From contig DAOVBF010000101.1 of NCBI GenBank assembly GCA_030673955.1, positions 1 to 5,573 on the forward strand: a stretch of 5,573 nucleotides of DNA, read 5' to 3'. This DNA is from Deltaproteobacteria bacterium (lineage in GTDB: Bacteria > Myxococcota_A > UBA9160 > SZUA-336). The notes below the pieces were generated by a model. The model was not told the DNA's origin. It made no database searches and saw nothing but the letters and a program-made list of their open reading frames with translations. Within the stretch, counting starts at the first letter, position 1. Each line of letters starts with the position of its first letter. This document shows, piece after piece, positions 1 to 5,573 of this stretch. Position numbers and translations under genes: made by a program.

Positions 1-523
1 CGCCATATTTCGCCTTGGTGCGCTGATAGACGGCCGAGAAGACGAGCACCGCGGGAGCGTCGGAGACGCTGGATTGGTCGAGGGCCGCCCTGGCGAGCTC
101 CCCACGTCGGTCGCCATCGCCGATCTTACCGAGTCGATGCCGACGGGGCTCGTAGCGATAAACGCCGTCCGACAGCGCTTCGACGTTGCCCGCAACCAGG
201 TATACCTCCAACGGGTAGAGCGCGCCCGCAGAGGGTGCCGTTCTCAAGCCGTCCGCCGAGTCCGTGACACCCTGTGCAGCCCACAGGAGTTGGCCAACCT
301 CGCCGAGTGTCAGAGGATCCGGCCGATATTCGCGTATGGATCGACGCTGCTGTAGAGCCATCTCGACTGAGACGTCGCCATCCGTTTTCGGCTCGGGCAA
401 CTCGACAGTCTTCATGTTGTCCCTCCCTAGGGCTTCCGATGCAACCAGCCCCGCGCCGAGCAATACCACCAGGAGACCGCTCCGAACCGTTCGGAAGCGA
501 GGGTCGGCACGCGAGGATTCCAT
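1..523 (-). CDS. SagB/ThcOx-type nitroreductase-family oxidoreductase with N-terminal hydrophobic segment (partial, 3' end outside window)
   Basis: The frame opens at ATG 523 and runs off the left edge after 174 codons. The family is the FMN-dependent nitroreductase fold of the SagB/ThcOx group, which oxidises heterocycles in some peptide pathways but is often of unknown substrate. Residues 57-66 (ALQQRRSIRE) hold the Arg-rich FMN-phosphate motif. LTLGEVGQLLWAAQG (71-85) and APSAGALYPLEVYLV (96-110) are hallmarks of the group. The fragment ends at TKAKYG, just before the usual RYxxxExGHxxQN segment. Residues 15-30 (SGLLVVLLGAGLVASE) are hydrophobic after a basic stretch, so a signal peptide or anchor is likely. 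ATG 523 is preferred because GGGAGGA (533..539) lies 9 bases upstream; an in-frame ATG at 541 is less well placed. An in-frame TAG at 548..550 bounds the frame. It is the last visible gene of the minus-strand operon. Family confidence is high; the reaction is unknown. Confidence 0.88.
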   Translation of the reverse strand, partial: MESSRADPRFRTVRSGLLVVLLGAGLVASEALGRDNMKTVELPEPKTDGDVSVEMALQQRRSIREYRPDPLTLGEVGQLLWAAQGVTDSADGLRTAPSAGALYPLEVYLVAGNVEALSDGVYRYEPRRHRLGKIGDGDRRGELARAALDQSSVSDAPAVLVFSAVYQRTKAKYG

Positions 524-1013
524 GGAGCGTGTTCCTCCCATGCCCGTCTACTCGCTCGCATGCTGTGGCGGAAAGAACGGGCAGGAATACTCCAAACGAA
601 ATGAACAGGAACACCAGGAGCGAAACCAGGACAACGGGCTTGCCGGATACCAGGTAGATCGTCGTCATCGCCGCGATCGGCCAGCCCCAGCCGATCACCA
701 CCCACACCTTGTACCAGCGCTTGAGGGCCGTCACAAAGCGATCTTTGAACCCGGCGAGGTATTCCTCTGGCGATAGGTCGGGGTGATGGTATGCGCAACC
801 CGCACAGACCATCTTTGGGAAAACCCGCCAGAAGAAGACAAAGTTCACAACCAAGTATGCTGTGGGCATGGCCAGGTTCAGGAGGACGTGGCTGGTCATC
901 CAGAACATCCCGAATGCCCCGAGCAGCCAGAGGCCCGTATTCGTTGCGATATAGGCCCAGTCACTCGAGGCTGGACACGGCTTGAGCGGCTCGAGCTGGA
1001 TCGGCTCAGTCAT
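126..1013 (-). CDS. Small multi-helix membrane protein with CxxC; reading frame probably frameshifted near its 3' end
   Basis: The open frame is 295 codons, but only about the first 150 look like a protein. Hydrophobic segments lie at about residues 27-48, 50-66, 103-122 and 126-147. A short loop holds C70-A-G-C73 followed by His76-His77. The layout (CxxC, then FxxxF and a basic-aromatic stretch, helix, GxP-like turn, helix ending in FLPVLS) recalls unnamed bacterial membrane proteins that usually end in another Cys-rich motif; this is from memory and weak. After about residue 150 the translation becomes Arg/Gly/Ser/Cys-rich and lies on top of the nitroreductase gene, as expected of a shadow frame. 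The other frame has a stop at 548..550, giving about 155 residues if a shift occurs there. The start overlaps the upstream SIMPL gene stop by 8 bases (ATGACTGA), with GAGGGA at 1021..1026 as ribosome site. Function unknown; metal or redox chemistry at the CxxC/HH loop is inference. Confidence 0.6.
   Translation of the reverse strand: MTEPIQLEPLKPCPASSDWAYIATNTGLWLLGAFGMFWMTSHVLLNLAMPTAYLVVNFVFFWRVFPKMVCAGCAYHHPDLSPEEYLAGFKDRFVTALKRWYKVWVVIGWGWPIAAMTTIYLVSGKPVVLVSLLVFLFISFGVFLPVLSATACERVDGHGRNTLHGILACRPSLPNGSERSPGGIARRGAGCIGSPREGQHEDCRVARAENGWRRLSRDGSTAASIHTRISAGSSDTRRGWPTPVGCTGCHGLGGRLENGTLCGRALPVGGIPGCGQRRSAVGRRLSLRAPSASTR
533..539 (-). promoter_or_regulatory. Ribosome binding site of the nitroreductase gene
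   Basis: GGGAGGA on the minus strand, 9 bases before ATG 523. It decides for this start over the in-frame ATG at 541, which overlaps the site and lacks its own. Confidence 0.65.
548..573 (-). other. Probable frameshift region at the end of the CxxC membrane-protein gene
   Basis: Reading leftward, the membrane-protein frame passes FLPVLS at about 582..565 and does not stop until 126. The frame one base over, shared with the nitroreductase, gives PPQHASE and a TAG at 548..550, only 24 bases before the nitroreductase ATG and clear of its ribosome site. One missing or added base here would give ordinary head-to-tail gene spacing instead of a 398-base overlap. This may be a true mutation, a sequencing error, or (less likely) a real overlap. 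Confidence 0.5.
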
Positions 1014-1773
1014 CTTCCGCTCCCTCGATCTCGTAGACGATGGTGACGGCTGCGGTCACGGTCACCTCACCGGGCCGGATGGGCGGCGCCACCGCTGCGG
1101 ACTCCGCCATGGCCATCCCGCGGCTCCTCCTCGGTACCGGTGGGCGCCAGCCCGCCTGATCCAGGTTGATCAAGAGCATGCGGATGAGCCGGACCCCTGC
1201 ACTCTGGGCCAGGGTTGCACCGTCCGCCTTGGCGTTCGCCGTCGCGGTGGCGATGGCCTCGGCGCGGTGCGTTCGGGGGTCAGCTAGATCGAAGTTGACG
1301 TCGATCGAGTTCGCTCCGGCCCCGTTAGCCGCCTCGATCAGCCGGCCCGCCAGCTCGAGCTTCTTCGTCCGGACAGACAGCGAGTTGGTCACCTCGTAAC
1401 CGGTGATCTGTGGGTGCCACTCGGGGCTCGCGTTCCGCGGCCGCCTCGAGTAGACGGGGCGAACGCTGAAGCGCCCGGTCTCGTACTCCTGCTCGCTCAG
1501 CCCAGCCTTCTCGAGAGCGTTGATCACGGCCTCCATGCGGCGACTGTTCTCCTGCAGGGCCGTGGTGGCTGCCGGGTCCTCCGTCACGACCCCCACGTGC
1601 AGCAACAGCCGATCGGCGGGCTTGTGAAGCTCGGCTGCGCCCCGCACCGTAAGCTTCGGGATGTTGTCGATCGCTTCGGGCTGCCCCGCCTCGCTCGCCC
1701 ACGCCGCTGGCGCCGCGCTGAGGGCGAGGCACGTGGTGCAGGCCCACAGCGCGTGCCGAAGGGTTCGCTTCAT
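1006..1773 (-). CDS. Secreted SIMPL-domain (DUF541, YggE/BP26-like) protein
   Basis: This is a 255-residue protein beginning MKRTLRHALWACTTCLALSA. It has a basic n-region, a hydrophobic core (residues 8-24) and a likely signal-peptidase I site after AWA (about residue 27), so it should be periplasmic or outer-membrane associated. The SIMPL domain fills residues 38-250. Visible marks are the opening LTVRGAAEL strand, the ITGYEVTNSLSVR strand (123-135), the NGAGANSIDVNFDL segment (150-163), the Ala-rich helix AEAIATATANAKADGATLA (171-189) and the closing PGEVTVTAAVTIVYEIE strand. Length fits the family (about 230-250 residues). Members such as YggE and BP26 form oligomers and affect stress tolerance, but no enzyme activity is established. 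The frame extends to ATG 1803, but 1773 is chosen because AGGAGG lies 6 bases before it and the signal peptide starts there. It is first gene of the operon and overlaps the next by 8 bases. Confidence 0.92.
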   Translation of the reverse strand: MKRTLRHALWACTTCLALSAAPAAWASEAGQPEAIDNIPKLTVRGAAELHKPADRLLLHVGVVTEDPAATTALQENSRRMEAVINALEKAGLSEQEYETGRFSVRPVYSRRPRNASPEWHPQITGYEVTNSLSVRTKKLELAGRLIEAANGAGANSIDVNFDLADPRTHRAEAIATATANAKADGATLAQSAGVRLIRMLLINLDQAGWRPPVPRRSRGMAMAESAAVAPPIRPGEVTVTAAVTIVYEIEGAEDD

Positions 1774-1779
1774 CGCTTG

Positions 1780-1785
1780 CCTCCT
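1780..1785 (-). promoter_or_regulatory. Ribosome binding site of the SIMPL gene
   Basis: Perfect AGGAGG on the minus strand, 6 bases before ATG 1773. It rules against the longer open frame starting at 1803. Confidence 0.8.
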
Positions 1786-1829
1786 TCCTCTTCGATCCTC
1801 CACCCAATGGGGTCGCGTACCGCGCGGCG

Positions 1830-1859
1830 ATTATAGGCGCGGCCCGGGCGAGAAGTCTG
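1830..1859 (-). promoter_or_regulatory. Sigma-70-type promoter of the SIMPL/membrane protein/nitroreductase operon
   Basis: On the minus strand a perfect TATAAT -10 box lies at 1835..1830. A partial -35 box CAGACT (matches the GAC core of TTGACA) lies at 1859..1854, 18 bases away. Transcription would start near 1823, giving a leader of about 50 bases before ATG 1773. An 8-base palindrome GCCCGGGC (1842..1849) sits in the spacer and could be an operator, though in such GC-rich DNA it may be chance. Confidence 0.55.
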
Positions 1860-1934
1860 GATCGCGAGCCCGGCGCCCCCCGGGATGCCTGCGTTTGAAA
1901 TCCAACCAGTACCGGGGCACCATTGGATGCCGTC

Positions 1935-2807
1935 ATGAGGTCGATCGCCGAGATCACGTCCCGTACGAAGCTATGTGCGGTGATCGGAAACCCGGTGGAG
2001 CACTCCCTGTCTCCCGCCATGCACAACCGCGCCTTCGCGGAGCTGGGGCTCGATTTCGTCTACCTGGCCTTTCGTGTCGAAGACGTCGGTTCGGCGGTGC
2101 GCGGCATCCGTGCCCTCGAGAACTTCAGGGGGCTGAGCGTCACGATCCCCCACAAGGTCACCATCCTCGACTTCGTGGATGAGATCGAGGAGGTCGACCG
2201 GCAGATCGGCTCGATCAACACGGTGGTGAACGAGAATGGGAAGCTCGTCGGCTCGGGGAGCGACGGTCCAGGCGCTCGCAGGGCCCTCAGCGACGCCGGC
2301 GTTGACCCTGGCGGCCAGAAGGTGCTGGTCCTCGGCTCGGGTGGAGCGGCCCGCGCTATCGCATTCAACCTGGTGCACGACGATCCCCCTTCTTCTCTCA
2401 CGCTCCTGGGGGTCCTCGAGGATGAGCTGCAGAAGCTGGCGAGCGATCTGCGAGGAAGCACCCGGATCGATGTGACCGCGTGCCTGCTGACCGAAGAGAG
2501 CCTCGCCCGGCATCTTGCAGATAGCAGCGTACTGATTCACGCAACACCCATCGGGATGCACCCGAAGGTCGGCGTAAGCCTGGTCCCACCCGGACTATTG
2601 CACGAAGATCTCTCCGTGATGGACATCGTGTACAACCCGTATCAGACCAGGCTCCTGAGGGATGCGGAGGCCAGGGGACTCAAGGTGATCCCGGGAATCG
2701 AAATGTTCGTCAATCAAGCGATGATCCAGTTCGAGAAGTGGACCGGTCGAGGCGCCCCGAGGGACCTCATGCGCGGGGTCGTCCTGGATCATCTGACGAG
2801 CGGCTAG
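1935..2807 (+). CDS. aroE: Shikimate dehydrogenase
   Basis: This 290-residue enzyme reversibly reduces 3-dehydroshikimate to shikimate in the cytoplasm, the fourth step of chorismate synthesis. N-terminal substrate domain: VIGNPVEHSLSPAMHN (16-31) with the shikimate-binding Ser24 and Ser26; VTIPHK (69-74) with Thr70 and catalytic Lys74; SINTVV with Asn95; and the second catalytic residue Asp110 in GSGSDG. Nucleotide domain: VLVLGSGGAARA (130-141), then HATPIGMHP (202-210) and DIVYNPYQT (230-238). The C-terminal segment holds Gln261 and WTG (269-271). All expected catalytic residues are present. Two departures are the usual NTD, here GSD, and the NADP-clamp NRT, here about LGV (158-160). ATG 1935 is preferred because the N-terminus then fits family length; TTG 1923, four codons upstream, is possible, and neither has a strong ribosome site. 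It lies 19 bases before aroK and is divergent from the SIMPL operon. Confidence 0.95.
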   Translation: MRSIAEITSRTKLCAVIGNPVEHSLSPAMHNRAFAELGLDFVYLAFRVEDVGSAVRGIRALENFRGLSVTIPHKVTILDFVDEIEEVDRQIGSINTVVNENGKLVGSGSDGPGARRALSDAGVDPGGQKVLVLGSGGAARAIAFNLVHDDPPSSLTLLGVLEDELQKLASDLRGSTRIDVTACLLTEESLARHLADSSVLIHATPIGMHPKVGVSLVPPGLLHEDLSVMDIVYNPYQTRLLRDAEARGLKVIPGIEMFVNQAMIQFEKWTGRGAPRDLMRGVVLDHLTSG

Positions 2808-2826
2808 CGGAAGCGAAGCAGCCCTG

Positions 2827-3330
2827 ATGAACGTCGTCTTGATCGGATATCGGGGAGCCGGCAAGTCCGTCGTGGCAGCCCGACTCGCCCAAGAGCTACC
2901 CATGCGGGCTGTCAGTCTGGACGAGGAGATAGAGCGGGAAGCCGGCCTTTCGGTCGCGGAAATCGTTGAGAAACACGGCTGGTCCTGGTTTCGCGATCTG
3001 GAATCGGAAATCACCGCGAGGTTTTCCGCGAAGGACAACCTGATCCTCGACACGGGTGGCGGAGTCGTTCTGAGGGAGGAAAACGTCAGGCACCTGGCCC
3101 GCAACGGCCGCCTCTTCTGGCTGAAGGCATCTGTAGACGCCATCCAGACACGGATCGGGGACAGCGCAAACCGGCCATCCCTCACCGGTGCGAAGTCCTT
3201 CCTCGAAGAGATCGAAGAGGTGCTGGCCGAGCGTCTGCCGCTGTATCGAGCCGCGGCGCATCACGAGATCGACACCGAGCTGCTCTCCGTCGAGGAGGTG
3301 GCCGAGACGATCATCCGGCAGATCCGGTAG
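2827..3330 (+). CDS. aroK: Shikimate kinase
   Basis: This 167-residue P-loop kinase phosphorylates shikimate at the 3-hydroxyl with ATP, the step after AroE. The Walker A motif is GYRGAGKS (7-14). Shikimate contacts are Asp32 (SLDEEIE), Arg56 (WFRDLE), Gly77-79 (DTGGGVV) and Arg136 (ERLPLYR). The lid Arg116 is in ANRPSLTG. The C-terminus VDT-like segment [16 protein letters not shown] (147-162) fits the adenine-binding end of the fold. Length is normal for the family (about 165-175). Most shikimate kinases have DxD in strand 2, but here the first Asp, a magnesium ligand, is Ser30. I recall similar SLD forms in a subfamily with GYRGxGKS, so this is probably a lineage feature. The start ATG has only a weak GGAAG 13 bases upstream, and the gene is likely co-transcribed with aroE and translated from the same message. 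Confidence 0.94.
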   Translation: MNVVLIGYRGAGKSVVAARLAQELPMRAVSLDEEIEREAGLSVAEIVEKHGWSWFRDLESEITARFSAKDNLILDTGGGVVLREENVRHLARNGRLFWLKASVDAIQTRIGDSANRPSLTGAKSFLEEIEEVLAERLPLYRAAAHHEIDTELLSVEEVAETIIRQIR

Positions 3331-3364
3331 CGGGGCGCTCCAGGGACCGGCCAGGCTGCCCACC

Positions 3365-3385
3365 ACCGCCGCGGGGCGGTCTTTT
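3365..3385 (+). terminator. Possible factor-independent terminator after aroK
   Basis: A 6-base stem ACCGCC/GGCGGT (3365..3370 and 3375..3380) with loop GCGG is followed by CTTTT. The stem is short and the T run only four, so termination may be partial. It would separate the aroEK message from typA, which starts 31 bases later. Confidence 0.45.
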
Positions 3386-3415
3386 CCGAGTGTGTCCGCT
3401 AAGCTCCGCGCCCAC

Positions 3416-5236
3416 ATGAGCAGCCCCGAACCGGCACCTGCGACCCGCGCGGAGGTTCGCACCCTGGCGATCATCGCGCACGTGGACCACGGAAAGACGA
3501 CTCTCGTCGACGGGCTCTTCCGGTGCACCGGCGTCCTCCGGGCGCACCAGGCGCTGCCCGACCAGGCCCTCGACAGCGGGGACCTGGAGCGCGAGCGCGG
3601 CATCACGATCCTCTCCAAGGCCACGTCCATCGAGTGGAAGGGCGTATGCATCCAGCTCGTGGACACGCCGGGGCACGCGGACTTCGGCGGAGAGGTCGAG
3701 CGCGTGCTCGGAATGGTGGACGCGGTGCTGTTGCTCGTGGACGCCGTCGAGGGGGTGATGCCGCAGACGCGCTTCGTGCTCCAGAAGGCATTGGGACACG
3801 GGCTGCGGCCCATTCTCGTCGTGAACAAGATCGACCGACCCGAGCAGCGCGCCGCGGCGGTGGTGGACGAGGTCTTCGACCTGCTGGTGGAGCTCGGAGC
3901 CGACAGCGAGCAGCTCGACTTTCCGGTGGTCTACAGCTCTGCCAAGGCGGGTGTCGCGGGGCTCGACGCCGAGGGGCCGATGAAGGACCTGGGGCCGCTC
4001 CTCGACACGATCCTCGAGCACGCGCCTCCTCCCCACGTGGATCCCGATGGGCCACTGCAGTTCCAGGCGGTGACCCTCGGCTACGACGAGTTCCTCGGCC
4101 GGCTCGTGATCGGGCGCGTCGAGCGCGGGCGGCTGAGGCGCAACGCAACCGTCGTTCGGGTTCCGGAGCGCGGCGACCCCGAGCCGTTCCGCGTGACGAA
4201 ACTGTTCGGCACGCGCGGTCTCGAGCGCATCGAGCTCGAAGAGGCCGTGGCCGGCGACATCGTGATCCTCGCCGGCCTGGACGTCATCGAGCTCGGGGAC
4301 ACGGTCTGCGACCCGGCCCGCCCCGAGTCCCTGCCCCGCATCGCCGTGGACCTACCGACCCTGAGGGTGAGCTTCTCCGTCAACACGTCGCCGTTTTCCG
4401 GCCAGGACGGACGCTTCGTCACCAGCCGTCAGATCGGCGAGCGGTTGCGCCGCGAGGCACTCGGAAACGTCTCTATCCGTGTCGGGGACACGGACCAGGG
4501 CGACACCTTCGAGGTGGCGGGTCGGGGCGAGCTGCAGATCGCCGTGCTGATCGAGACGATGCGGCGGGAGGGCTACGAATTCAGCGTCTCGCGGCCCGAG
4601 ATCATCCCGCGCGAGATCGACGGGCACATGTGCGAGCCTGTGGAGGACGTGATCGCCGAGTTCCCGCAGGAGTACGCCGGCGCGGTGATGGAGAAGCTCG
4701 CCCTGCGTAAGGGCCGTCTCGAAGAGGTGGAGATCCGCGGCGGCCGACGGTGCCTGCGCTTCGTGGTGCCGAGTCGGGGGCTCTTCGGCTACCGGAGTGA
4801 ATTCCTCACGGACACCCGCGGCGAGGGCGTTCTCTACCGCACCGTGCGCGGCTACGAGCCACACGCGGGGCCCCTCGACGGTCGCGGCGTCGGGGCGATC
4901 GTCGCCACCGAGACCGGGAAGACGACCCCCTATGCGCTCTGCAACATCCAGGAGCGCGCCACGCTGTTCGTAGGCCCCGGCGTCCCCGTCTACCAGGGCC
5001 AGGTGGTCGGAGAGAGCCGACGCGTCAGTGACCTCAACGTGAACGTGTGCCGTGCGAAGAAGCTCACCAACATCCGTGCTGCCGGGAGGGATGAGGCCAG
5101 CGTCGTCTCGCCACCGCGCAGGCTCACCATCGAGTCCGCTCTCGAGTGGATTGAGGATGAGGAACTCCTCGAGGTGACGCCGAAGGCCCTTCGTCTCCGC
5201 AAGCGCGTGCTTCCCGCTAACCTTCGAAAGCGCTGA
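3416..5236 (+). CDS. typA: Ribosome-binding translational GTPase TypA/BipA
   Basis: This 606-residue GTPase of the EF-G family binds the 70S ribosome and supports 50S assembly and growth under cold or other stress. GTPase motifs are complete: G1 AHVDHGKTT (21-29), G2 RGIT (61-64) within the BipA-type [20 protein letters not shown]3 DTPGHADF (83-90), G4 NKID (137-140) and G5 SAKAG (175-179). The beta-barrel domain II follows (from about 205), then the [21 protein letters not shown] segment typical of TypA, an EF-G-like domain III with [18 protein letters not shown], domain V with [15 protein letters not shown] and [17 protein letters not shown], and the TypA-specific C-terminal domain with [14 protein letters not shown] and a basic end. 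Length matches the family (about 600-615). The open frame continues upstream to 3188 inside aroK, so ATG 3416 is chosen by homology. GTG 3392 would add eight residues. No clear ribosome site precedes either. Confidence 0.96.
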   Translation: MSSPEPAPATRAEVRTLAIIAHVDHGKTTLVDGLFRCTGVLRAHQALPDQALDSGDLERERGITILSKATSIEWKGVCIQLVDTPGHADFGGEVERVLGMVDAVLLLVDAVEGVMPQTRFVLQKALGHGLRPILVVNKIDRPEQRAAAVVDEVFDLLVELGADSEQLDFPVVYSSAKAGVAGLDAEGPMKDLGPLLDTILEHAPPPHVDPDGPLQFQAVTLGYDEFLGRLVIGRVERGRLRRNATVVRVPERGDPEPFRVTKLFGTRGLERIELEEAVAGDIVILAGLDVIELGDTVCDPARPESLPRIAVDLPTLRVSFSVNTSPFSGQDGRFVTSRQIGERLRREALGNVSIRVGDTDQGDTFEVAGRGELQIAVLIETMRREGYEFSVSRPEIIPREIDGHMCEPVEDVIAEFPQEYAGAVMEKLALRKGRLEEVEIRGGRRCLRFVVPSRGLFGYRSEFLTDTRGEGVLYRTVRGYEPHAGPLDGRGVGAIVATETGKTTPYALCNIQERATLFVGPGVPVYQGQVVGESRRVSDLNVNVCRAKKLTNIRAAGRDEASVVSPPRRLTIESALEWIEDEELLEVTPKALRLRKRVLPANLRKR

Positions 5237-5374
5237 GCGCCGGTCCGGCACCGTTGCCACACCGCGCGGCCCGTTCCCGTTCGCGGAGTTCCCGCCTGAG
5301 GTGGAGCCGCCCCAGAGCCTTCACGGCTGATTTAAGCCCGCAGGACGGCAAGTTACGCCGGTGGGCGCCGCCCC

Positions 5375-5410
5375 CTGGCAGAACCAGGAATTCTGGTATC
5401 CTTTTGCCGG
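5375..5410 (+). repeat. Nested inverted repeat, possible structured leader or regulatory site
   Basis: The outer arms CTGGCA (5375..5380) and TGCCGG (5405..5410) can pair over six positions with one G-U wobble. Inside them ACCAG (5383..5387) and CTGGT (5393..5397) pair perfectly around the 5-base loop GAATT. It lies 60 bases upstream of the next gene, where a 5' leader or the end of the typA message would be. The structure is seen by eye and not scored for energy. Confidence 0.4.
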
Positions 5411-5421
5411 AAGTGCACTTC
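5410..5421. promoter_or_regulatory. Perfect 12-base palindrome, candidate protein-binding site
   Basis: GAAGTGCACTTC equals its own reverse complement. It abuts the nested inverted repeat and lies 49 bases before the next start codon, a usual operator distance. No regulator can be named from the sequence, and no convincing -35/-10 pair was seen beside it. Confidence 0.35.
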
Positions 5422-5470
5422 TGATGGGCACAAGGATCTGGGGCAGTTCTACCTCTAGGCCTGTCAGCCT

Positions 5471-5573
5471 ATGGGCTCAGCTCGCTCGTCCGTGGTCCCG
5501 ATCAAAGTTGCCTTCTCCTCTTCGGTCCTAAGTGGCGGAGAGGGATGGATGTCGCTCGGGATCGCGTCGTCGG
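5471..5573 (+). CDS. N-terminus of a possible glycosyltransferase (partial, 3' end outside window)
   Basis: A new frame opens at ATG 5471 after an in-frame TAG at 5456..5458 and stays open for 34 codons to the window edge. After a short polar lead the translation is IKVAFSSSVLSGGEGWMSLG, followed by IASS. A hydrophobic first strand, then a Gly-rich turn and the start of a helix, is the usual opening of GT-B glycosyltransferases of family 4, in which the Gly-rich loop lies near the acceptor and nucleotide-sugar site. That would suggest a role in polysaccharide or lipid glycosylation. The evidence is short and the call tentative; another Rossmann-like enzyme is possible. No ribosome site is visible before ATG 5471. 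GTG 5492 is an alternative start, closer to the first strand. Codon choice is GC-rich like its neighbours. Confidence 0.45.
   Translation, partial: MGSARSSVVPIKVAFSSSVLSGGEGWMSLGIASS

Larger units (their letters stand above)
5237..5470. other. Intergenic region between typA and the right-edge gene
   Basis: No convincing coding frame on either strand. Just after typA, GCCG/CGGC (around 5240..5250) and AGCCG/CGGCT (about 5305..5329, followed by GATTT) could be weak transcription ends, but neither has a proper T run. The second half holds a nested inverted repeat and a palindrome, listed separately. I could not identify a known riboswitch, tRNA or small RNA. Confidence 0.5.

Noticed and set aside
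264..776. Plus-strand open frames over the left operon (74..355, 264..776, 274..657, 783..1046)
   Set aside because: They lie opposite well-supported minus-strand genes, have Arg/Pro/Ser-rich translations with no domain, and no ribosome sites.
427..798. Minus-strand frame of 123 codons between the membrane and nitroreductase genes
   Set aside because: Out of frame with both, and its translation is low-complexity Arg/Gly/Pro. It was considered as the continuation after a frameshift, but the neighbouring frame with the stop at 548..550 gives better gene spacing.
3188..3415. 76-codon upstream extension of the typA frame into aroK
   Set aside because: It overlaps aroK, its translation is Arg/Ser/Pro-rich, and the TypA family begins just before the G1 motif, so ATG 3416 is kept.
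2896..3828. 310-codon minus-strand frame across aroK and typA
   Set aside because: It crosses two real genes and the intergenic hairpin, with no domain or ribosome site.
3523..4710. 395-codon plus-strand frame inside typA
   Set aside because: Shadow of typA in a GC-rich gene: Arg/Gly/Ala-rich translation with no motif, while the typA frame is complete.
4352..5260. 302-codon minus-strand frame opposite typA
   Set aside because: Antisense shadow; the plus-strand frame carries all TypA domains and the antisense product has no recognisable feature.
5376..5397. Sigma-54-like TGGCA near a downstream TGG
   Set aside because: The GG and GC elements do not fall at the required -24/-12 spacing.
5424..5531. 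Short plus-strand frame from ATG 5424
   Set aside because: 35 codons ending at TAA 5529..5531, no domain and no ribosome site; the overlapping frame from 5471 looks better.

Overview
The window is a GC-rich stretch of bacterial chromosome with Gram-negative character: an exported SIMPL-domain protein of a type common in proteobacteria, and typA next to aroE and aroK. Third codon positions are mostly G or C. Several details (AroE and AroK variants, gene order) remind me of deltaproteobacterial lineages and their relatives, but the sequence alone does not fix the taxon. I see no mobile element, CRISPR array, tRNA or rRNA.

Left third, minus strand (1773 down to 1): a three-gene operon reads toward the left edge. 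It begins with a secreted SIMPL/DUF541 protein (1006..1773), led by a perfect TATAAT box and a perfect AGGAGG. An 8-base overlap leads into a small CxxC multi-helix membrane protein starting at 1013. Last is a SagB/ThcOx-type FMN nitroreductase with an N-terminal hydrophobic segment (start 523, cut by the window edge). The membrane-protein frame stays open into the nitroreductase gene as far as 126. Its plausible protein ends near 570, and the nitroreductase frame has a stop at 548..550, so a frameshift or sequence error near 550..573 is likely. All three products point to the cell envelope.

Middle, plus strand (1935..3330): aroE (shikimate dehydrogenase) and aroK (shikimate kinase) lie 19 bases apart and encode consecutive steps of the shikimate pathway. 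Both carry substitutions at known ligand positions: the NADP-clamp NRT of AroE and the first Asp of the DxD motif of AroK. A short GC hairpin with a T run follows aroK.

Right, plus strand (3416..5236): typA/bipA encodes a complete 606-residue translational GTPase of the ribosome. About 230 bases without a gene follow (5237..5470), holding a nested inverted repeat and a perfect 12-base palindrome. At the right edge a new reading frame opens at 5471 and looks like the N-terminus of a glycosyltransferase, cut by the window.

Most of the window is ordinary core metabolism and translation. The part most worth a second look is the minus-strand envelope/redox cluster. I do not see proof of a new system.
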